From contig CAYVJW010000065.1 of the NCBI GenBank assembly GCA_964451885.1, forward strand, positions 1 through 9,258: a stretch of 9,258 bases of DNA, read 5' to 3'. The position numbers and the translations under genes are program-made. Positions 4,624 to 9,258 of this stretch are shown in pieces; within the stretch, counting starts at the first letter, position 1; each line of letters opens with the position of its first letter. Origin of the DNA: CAYVJW01 sp964451885. Its GTDB lineage: Bacteria; Patescibacteriota; Gracilibacteria; UBA4473. Under the pieces are notes generated by a model that saw only the letters and a list, made by a program, of their open reading frames with translations, searched no databases and was not told the origin of the DNA.

Positions 4624-6087
4624 TCAAGCCTTTCTTCTCAGAGGCACAACAATCATTGCCACAACGGCAATGGCCAGCGACGCACCGAGAAGATTGGCGG
4701 CCAATGGATAACCGCTATATGACTGGCTGATGTCCTGGATCAAGGTGTTTCCCAAAAGCACCATCAAACACGGAGGGATGGCGTACTTCACAAGAAAACT
4801 CCACGCACGACCCACAGAAAAAGCCGAGACCTCGTCCATGTAACGCGCCAATTCCTCCGTCTTGTACCACCAACCAAGAACCAGAACTTCCAGCAGTCCA
4901 ACAAGTATCAGACCGTACTGATTAACATAATGATCGATGATATCGAGGTAATAAACACCAGCATTGGTGGTGTAGATGATTCCCATCAAGAAACCCACTA
5001 CACAAACCAAAAGAGCCACCTTCTCCTTTTCGACGTTCTCCCACTGATCCAATACAGTGGTAATAACAGCTTTGACCAAAGAAACACTGCTACTAATGCC
5101 GAGCATGGACAACATCACAAAGAAAATCGTAGCCATCAATGGCGCCAAAGGCATCATGGAAAGCGCCTCAGGAAAAACCACAAAGACCAAACCGGGACCG
5201 CTTTTGCTCAGAGTGGAAACATCCACCCCGTTTTTTTGCGCCATATAGCCCAAAGTGGAAAAGATGACCAATCCACTGACCAAAGAAAAAGCAGAGTTAG
5301 CAACCGTAACGATAAGGGCATTTCTCGAAATGTCCTCTTTAGTCCCCTTGTAACTGGCATAGCCGATCATGATCCCAAAAGCCAAACTCAACGTAAAGAA
5401 AATCTGAGCCGCCGCCGCACTCCAGACTTTGAAGTCGAGTAAAGCGTTAAAGTCCGGCTTTAGATAATACTCCACCCCTACCATTGCTCCGGGGAGGGTC
5501 AACCCTCTCCATGCCAGAACCACCAGAAAAACAGACGGAACCGCCATGGTGATCTTGACGACTCTCTCCAATCCTCCAAGGGATTTCCAGGTAGAAAGGA
5601 AAGCGATCAACCACACGGCCACTAACACCAGAACCAAATCCACTTGAGGCATCCCAATCTCCATCGGACCATCACTTTGATGAAGTACTATTTTTTCAAA
5701 GTACCCCGCAGTGTCAGTACCCCAAGCCAACATTGGCGAACTCAACGCGTAATGTATGCACCAACCGATGACCATATTGTAGTAGGACACTACAATATAA
5801 CCGCAGAAGATAGCCGCCAGACCAATCCCAAAAAAGCGAGAATTAATCTTTTGGAATGCATGGACCACCCCAAGCTGGGTTTTTTGCCCCAACGAAACTT
5901 CCGCCACGAGCAACGGATACCCCACCAGGATCAACATGACAATATAAGGAATCAAAAAAGCTCCCCCGCCATTTTCCGCAACCAGCCAGGGAAATTTCCA
6001 AAAATTCCCCAGCCCAACCGCTGATCCAATAGCGACCAACACCAACATCCACTCCGATCCCCACCTTTCTCTTCCTTCACCGTTCAT
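4624..6087 (-). CDS. Neurotransmitter:sodium symporter (NSS/SNF) family transporter
   Basis: This 487-residue inner-membrane protein has about 11-12 transmembrane helices in the LeuT fold and imports an amino acid or related solute with Na+. TM1 carries the family signature AIGSAVGLGNFWKFPW (residues 19-34), followed by ENGGGAFLIPY. TM6 is marked by QIFFTLSLAFG (228-238) and TM7 by N264SAFS268. In LeuT the second Ser position is an acidic residue (Glu290); here it is Ser, as in chloride-dependent animal relatives. The substrate cannot be read from sequence. The start at 6087 is supported by GAGGAG about 8 bases upstream. It stands alone between a convergent nusA and a divergent unknown gene. 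Strong SD, TGA stop and less AT-rich codons suggest acquisition from another lineage. Import of amino acids would suit an auxotrophic, host-dependent cell. Confidence 0.92.
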   Translation of the reverse strand: MNGEGRERWGSEWMLVLVAIGSAVGLGNFWKFPWLVAENGGGAFLIPYIVMLILVGYPLLVAEVSLGQKTQLGVVHAFQKINSRFFGIGLAAIFCGYIVVSYYNMVIGWCIHYALSSPMLAWGTDTAGYFEKIVLHQSDGPMEIGMPQVDLVLVLVAVWLIAFLSTWKSLGGLERVVKITMAVPSVFLVVLAWRGLTLPGAMVGVEYYLKPDFNALLDFKVWSAAAAQIFFTLSLAFGIMIGYASYKGTKEDISRNALIVTVANSAFSLVSGLVIFSTLGYMAQKNGVDVSTLSKSGPGLVFVVFPEALSMMPLAPLMATIFFVMLSMLGISSSVSLVKAVITTVLDQWENVEKEKVALLVCVVGFLMGIIYTTNAGVYYLDIIDHYVNQYGLILVGLLEVLVLGWWYKTEELARYMDEVSAFSVGRAWSFLVKYAIPPCLMVLLGNTLIQDISQSYSGYPLAANLLGASLAIAVVAMIVVPLRRKA

Positions 6088-6143
6088 CGTTCAATCTCCT
6101 CTCAAAAGGTTGATTACTAAAGCATCCAAACATTTTCCATGCA

Positions 6144-6165
6144 AGTCACCCTCCCATAGGTGACT
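6144..6165 (-). promoter_or_regulatory. Hairpin in the symporter 5' leader
   Basis: AGTCACC (6144-6150) and GGTGACT (6159-6165) are perfect 7-base complements with an 8-base loop. They lie 57-78 bases upstream of the symporter start, in DNA that would be transcribed if the promoter is further upstream. No known riboswitch class is recognised. On the minus strand, TTGCAT and TTTAGT spaced by 17 bases nearer the gene could be a weak promoter, in which case the inverted repeat would overlap its -35 as an operator. Confidence 0.4.
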
Positions 6166-6267
6166 ATGTTTCCTACCGTAATATAAAAGACCTAACACTG
6201 CCAAGAGGGTAAAAATCAGCATTTAAATGTCAAATGAATTAAATTATTGAATAAAGATCAAAAAAAT

Positions 6268-6297
6268 TTGACAAAATAAATTACATAACCATATATA
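6268..6297 (+). promoter_or_regulatory. Promoter of the unrecognised gene at 6338
   Basis: TTGACA (6268-6273) and TATATA (6292-6297) are separated by 18 bases; TATACT (6294-6299) is an alternative with 20. The AATTTGACA and ATAACCATA segments match those upstream of nusA. The start codon follows 40 bases after the -10 without an SD. Confidence 0.55.
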
Positions 6298-6337
6298 CTT
6301 TTAACACAAAAACCCTATATATTCAAATCTTAACAAC

Positions 6338-7288
6338 ATGGAAATATCAGCCGAATCCAAAGCCCAAGCCATAACAACCGGAAAAAACATGGATGAATTA
6401 AATCTTGATATTTTTCGCAACATCGTACTAGAAAGGGCGCAAAGAGTTCAAACCAATGAAGCTGCAGCCTTGGAGGCTTATATCAATTCGGCAGTTAGTG
6501 AAGCTCTGAAACAACGGAAAACTCAAGAAGGGGATGCAGTAAAATATTGGACCGATCCTGAATCAAGGAGGAAATTGCTCCTCTCTCTTCGGATAGAATT
6601 GGATATAGAACTGGAAACAATATGGGCTACCAGAGAATTCATATTTTGTTTGTTTCGTGACTTGCTGGAAGATGATGAAAAATATAATTATTACAGGGAA
6701 GATGTAAGAATTCTTCGTGAAATTCAACGTTTTTTCTTTTCTCGAGACAGTCAGATTACATATGAGGAAGAATATAAAGAAAACAGCGAATCTTCCACTT
6801 CTCAAATTACTCAAAAATTAGAAAAATTCCTCCCCTACCTCAAAAATCGCTCACTTCTTCATTATTTTGTTACAAAAACAATATTACTTACAAGAGTTAT
6901 AACAAAAATAAGAGCAGGTGAAGACTGGGTAAAAGATGGCAAGAGATTTTTTGAAGGAGGCTATGAAAAATATAGAGGAAATGCCAAATTCTCCACTTCT
7001 CAAATTACTCAAGGATTAGAAGAATTCCTCCCACACATCAAAAACCCCCTCCTTCATAAATTCGTCACAAGAATCATAACAAGAATAAGAACAGGCGGAG
7101 ACTGGAGAAAAGATGCCAAGGAACTTCTTGAGGAAGAAATAGAAAAAAAGTATCAAATAAATGAAGAGGTTTGGCAAACATTTTCAGCTGTTCGAAAAAG
7201 GATAATGGAGTATGTTAATGTCCTTATAGACAATGCAATAGCAGAAAGGAACAGGGAAGCACGAGTGAAAAATAATGATAAACAGTAA
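6338..7288 (+). CDS. Hypothetical helical protein with an internal duplication
   Basis: I do not recognise this 316-residue protein. It is predicted to be largely alpha-helical and highly charged, with no signal peptide and no convincing membrane segment. Residues 153-210 and 219-272 are two copies of one unit: STSQITQ.LE.FLP..KN..LLH.FVT followed by I(T/V)(K/R)IR.G.DW.KD...... and EKKY or YEKY. The first copy carries about four extra residues after FVT, and the DNA at the start of the two copies is identical for 21 bases, so the duplication is fairly recent. The N-terminal part (1-150) is a helical region with RRKLLLSLRIEL and an acidic stretch; the C-terminus (275-316) is another helix. The start at 6338 lacks an SD but follows a promoter. 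It ends in TAA, with proS 147 bases downstream on the same strand. A lineage-restricted protein is likely. Confidence 0.75.
   Translation: MEISAESKAQAITTGKNMDELNLDIFRNIVLERAQRVQTNEAAALEAYINSAVSEALKQRKTQEGDAVKYWTDPESRRKLLLSLRIELDIELETIWATREFIFCLFRDLLEDDEKYNYYREDVRILREIQRFFFSRDSQITYEEEYKENSESSTSQITQKLEKFLPYLKNRSLLHYFVTKTILLTRVITKIRAGEDWVKDGKRFFEGGYEKYRGNAKFSTSQITQGLEEFLPHIKNPLLHKFVTRIITRIRTGGDWRKDAKELLEEEIEKKYQINEEVWQTFSAVRKRIMEYVNVLIDNAIAERNREARVKNNDKQ
6794..7153 (+). repeat. Imperfect intragenic tandem duplication
   Basis: Unit 1 starts at 6794 and unit 2 at 6992 (period 198 bases). The first 21 bases of the units are identical, and similarity continues through the protein segments ending near residue 272. 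Both reading frame and start phase are kept. Confidence 0.8.
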
Positions 7289-7312
7289 ATTATACAGTTT
7301 CTGCTTATTTTT
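7280..7312 (+). terminator. Weak candidate terminator after the unknown gene
   Basis: AAACaGTA (7280-7287) pairs with TACaGTTT (7293-7300), with one A-A mismatch, spanning the stop codon. A T-rich run (TTATTTTTT) follows after 5 bases. The stem is AT-rich and weak, so read-through into proS is possible. Confidence 0.3.
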
Positions 7313-7400
7313 TATGGGTAGCATCATTGCTTTCAAGGCAATATGAGGAATTGGTCGATATGAAGAATATTTGTATTTCTCTAATTTATGTGTTTATGTG

Positions 7401-7406
7401 TATACA
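7401..7406 (+). promoter_or_regulatory. Possible -10 box of proS
   Basis: TATACA lies 30 bases before the preferred proS start, preceded by TGTG. No good -35 is found at 16-18 bases, so proS may instead be co-transcribed with the upstream gene. The remainder of 7289-7435 shows no T-box-like structure or gene. Confidence 0.3.
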
Positions 7407-7435
7407 AAAAAATCAACAAAATAAATACTTCATTC

Positions 7436-8926
7436 ATGAAAACCGCCATCACTCCCACCAGAACCGAAAATTTCCCAGAATGGTACCAAAACGTCATCAA
7501 AAGCGCAGACCTCTCCGAATCATCCGCCGTACGAGGCTGTATGACCATCAAACCATACGGCTACGCTCTCTGGGAAAACATGCAACAAGTGCTTGATAAA
7601 GCGATAAAAGACACAGGGCATGTGAATGCATACTTTCCACTACTCATTCCTGTTAGCTATTTAGAAAAGGAAGCCCAACATGTCGATGGATTCGCTACAG
7701 AATGTGCAGTAGTAACACATCACAAACTGACAAAAAAAGGGAATAAACTCGTTCCTGATGGAAAACTAGAAGAACCATTCGTCATTCGTCCTACAAGTGA
7801 GATGATCATTGGAGACAGTTTTGCCAAATGGATACAATCCTACCGTGATTTGCCACTCTTGATCAATCAATGGGCCAACGTCATGCGTTGGGAGATGCGA
7901 ACGAGACTTTTTCTCCGAACTTCTGAGTTTCTGTGGCAGGAGGGACATACCGCTCATGAAACGGAAGCAGAAGCCAGAGAAGAAACTAAAAAAATGCTGA
8001 ATGTTTACTATGACTTTGTAACAAATTATTTGGCCATCCCAATCATAAAAGGAAAAAAGACCGAAGAAGAAAAATTCCCTGGAGCAAAGGACACCTACAC
8101 AATCGAAGGAATGATGCAGGACGGAAAAGCTCTCCAACTGGGGACTTCTCATTTCCTGGAACAGAACTTTGCCAAATCAATGGATATCAAATTCCTCGGA
8201 CGAGAAGGGACCGAAGAATTCGCCTGGACAACCTCCTGGGGAGTTTCTACTCGATTGATCGGAGGAATAATCATGACCCATAGTGATGACAATGGACTCG
8301 TCATGCCACCACGCATTGCGCCTCATCATGTCATTATTCTTCCCCTCTACAAAGATAACAACGAAAAAAAAATTGATGACTATTGTGAAGATCTCCAGAA
8401 AAAAATCACAACACAAAACTATCATGGTCGCTTCGTCGCGGTTACCATCGATAAACGAGACATCCGTGGGGGCGAAAAATATTGGCAAAGTGTCAAAAAA
8501 GGCTATCCGATCCGTATTGAAGTAGGTGAAAAAGAGATGAAAGAAGGCGTTATTTCTTTTGGAAGAAGGGATCTCGAACCAACAGACCGAAAAAAAGTAA
8601 TTCCTGAAAAGTTTCTGAAGGATTTAACTAAAAATTTGGATGAAATGCATGAGGCTATTCTCAAAAAAGCGAATGACTTCCGAGAAGAAAATACAAAAGA
8701 AATAACTTCTCTGGAGAAGTTGGAAAAATACTTTTTTAAAGAGAATTCCGGATTTGCCATAGTACATTGGGATACATCACTCGACATGGACAAAAAGGCA
8801 CAGGAATACCTCAAAAAATTCAAAATTTCGACGCGTTGTATCGTAGAAGAAACCAAAAAAACGGAAAAGTGTATTTTTTCGGGAAAGAATACATCTCGAA
8901 AAGTGATTTTAGCAAAAGCATATTAG
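7436..8926 (+). CDS. proS: Prolyl-tRNA synthetase, archaeal/eukaryotic type
   Basis: This cytosolic class II aminoacyl-tRNA synthetase charges tRNA-Pro with proline using ATP. The preferred start at 7436 gives 496 residues beginning MKTAITPTRTENFPEWY, the normal N-terminus of this subtype. The ATG at 7388 would add 16 unrelated residues. Visible signatures: RPTSE (118-122), motif 2 with FLRTSEFLWQEGHTAH (159-174), motif 3 around GVSTRLIGG and HSDDNGLVMPP (from 269), then the anticodon-binding domain (about 295-395) and the C-terminal domain ending in the typical terminal Lys-Ala-Tyr. There is no editing insertion. In the C-terminal zinc-type domain only C468 and C479 are seen, so the usual four-cysteine site is degenerate. 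There is no SD. It ends in TAG; the terminator-bearing inverted repeat 135 bases downstream is the likely end of the transcript. Confidence 0.95.
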   Translation: MKTAITPTRTENFPEWYQNVIKSADLSESSAVRGCMTIKPYGYALWENMQQVLDKAIKDTGHVNAYFPLLIPVSYLEKEAQHVDGFATECAVVTHHKLTKKGNKLVPDGKLEEPFVIRPTSEMIIGDSFAKWIQSYRDLPLLINQWANVMRWEMRTRLFLRTSEFLWQEGHTAHETEAEAREETKKMLNVYYDFVTNYLAIPIIKGKKTEEEKFPGAKDTYTIEGMMQDGKALQLGTSHFLEQNFAKSMDIKFLGREGTEEFAWTTSWGVSTRLIGGIIMTHSDDNGLVMPPRIAPHHVIILPLYKDNNEKKIDDYCEDLQKKITTQNYHGRFVAVTIDKRDIRGGEKYWQSVKKGYPIRIEVGEKEMKEGVISFGRRDLEPTDRKKVIPEKFLKDLTKNLDEMHEAILKKANDFREENTKEITSLEKLEKYFFKENSGFAIVHWDTSLDMDKKAQEYLKKFKISTRCIVEETKKTEKCIFSGKNTSRKVILAKAY

Positions 8927-9044
8927 CGGCTCACAAAAACATGTGACTCCCTTTCTAAGAAAACTTGGAAAAAAACTCTCTCAATATCTCTAATATATGA
9001 TACAAAAATTATGATTTGCTTTTTTGAGCAGCCATAAATACACA
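8927..9044. other. proS downstream region
   Basis: AT-rich, no gene. A small stem TCACA (8931-8935)/TGTGA (8942-8946) just after the stop codon is followed only by CTCCCTTTCT, a poor terminator. Confidence 0.5.
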
Positions 9045-9099
9045 CTGACATTACCAAGAACTAAGGCCGACAGGCCTTGATTTTTAGCTATACGAAAAC
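9045..9099. repeat. Right arm of the 55-bp inverted repeat
   Basis: Exact reverse complement of 1-55; matching ends at 9045 inward. Outward comparison beyond 9099 is impossible because the window starts at the partner's first base. Perfect identity over 55 non-coding bases implies a recent copying event or ongoing conversion. Confidence 0.9.
9062..9085 (+). terminator. Intrinsic terminator inside the right inverted-repeat arm
   Basis: AAGGCC (9063-9068), loop GACA, GGCCTT (9073-9078), then GA and T5 (9081-9085). A T-G pair at the base extends the stem. The orientation is right to end proS transcription. The same structure in the left arm faces outward to the left. Confidence 0.6.
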
Positions 9100-9258
9100 G
9101 ATAACCTTCGAAAAAGCGAACGATCAAAAAAGTTGATCGATATTTAAAGATGTGGCAATTATATAAAGCAAATATCTAATCCCCACACCATGAAAAATGT
9201 ACTCCAAAAACTCCGAATCGGCAAACATTTACCACGTTAGGGACTTAGCAGTAAATAA
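9100..9258. other. Right edge, no supported gene
   Basis: A perfect hairpin CGATCAA (9121-9127), loop AAAAG, TTGATCG (9133-9139) follows a smaller TTCG...CGAA pair (9108-9121). An AT-rich stretch with TATAAA (9162-9167) leads to an ATG at 9190 that is open for only 16 codons before TAG at 9238. This could be a leader region for a gene starting beyond the window. No tRNA or domain is recognised. Confidence 0.5.

Larger units (their letters stand above)
6088..6337. other. Divergent intergenic region
   Basis: This 250-base AT-rich gap separates the leftward symporter from the rightward unknown gene and must hold both promoters. The rightward promoter is visible (6268-6297); the leftward one is not clear. 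It also holds the 6144-6165 inverted repeat. No small ORF with a good SD and no tRNA-like fold was seen. Confidence 0.6.

Noticed and set aside
4930..5442. 170-codon plus-strand ORF inside the symporter gene
   Set aside because: It is the antisense shadow of a well-supported membrane protein; the product is low-complexity and His/Gln-rich with no recognisable domain.
7388..7435. 16-codon N-terminal extension of ProS from the ATG at 7388
   Set aside because: The normal ProS N-terminus starts at 7436 and the extension lies over the possible -10 box.
7289..7435. T-box or other riboswitch upstream of proS
   Set aside because: Only a short ATTGC/GCAAT pair is visible, with no T-box sequence and no terminator/antiterminator pair.
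9190..9240. 16-codon ORF at the right edge
   Set aside because: Too short, no SD, and no way to test whether it belongs to a gene beyond the window.
1..9258. CRISPR array, tRNA or rRNA gene
   Set aside because: No regularly spaced direct repeats and no cloverleaf or rRNA-like stretch was seen on either strand.

Overview
The window looks like chromosomal DNA of a small-genome bacterium, most likely a Patescibacteria/CPR lineage, perhaps of the Peregrinibacteria/Gracilibacteria type. The reasons are nusA standing alone, an archaeal/eukaryotic-type prolyl-tRNA synthetase, a plant-type ferredoxin paired with a transglutaminase-like/TPR protein, and AT-rich intergenic DNA with starts that lack Shine-Dalgarno (SD) sequences. 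The large housekeeping ORFs are open under the standard code, so a TGA=glycine code is unlikely. The lineage is an inference; no rRNA or other decisive marker is present.

Layout, left to right: (1) 1-55, one arm of a perfect 55-bp inverted repeat whose partner is at 9045-9099; (2) a strong promoter, a 52-codon leader ORF and a secreted HlyD/MFP-type adaptor gene (+), ending at a bidirectional terminator; (3) a 156-bp MITE-like element, copy A; (4) a leftward two-gene operon, ferredoxin then transglutaminase-like/TPR protein; (5) a second, diverged 155-bp copy (B) of the same element; (6) the nusA promoter, a terminator-like hairpin in its leader, and nusA (+); (7) a convergent sodium:solute symporter gene (NSS family, -) with a terminator between it and nusA; (8) a divergently transcribed unrecognised gene (+) with an internal duplication; (9) proS (+); (10) a gene-poor right end carrying the second 55-bp arm, which also forms a terminator.

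Functionally this is a patchwork of information-processing genes (nusA, proS), one redox carrier and two envelope/transport genes. The adaptor and symporter genes differ from the rest: both have strong SD sequences and TGA stops and appear less AT-rich, whereas the other five genes lack SD sequences and end in TAA or TAG. That suggests the two were acquired from another lineage.

The most notable non-coding signals are as follows. The two MITE-like copies share about 72% identity over 120 aligned bases, have long terminal inverted repeats and 3-bp flanking duplications, and bracket the ferredoxin operon. Their outermost bases differ between copies while staying complementary within each copy. 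A canonical terminator hairpin lies just upstream of nusA, right after the predicted transcription start, suggesting attenuation. The 55-bp inverted repeat brackets essentially the whole window.
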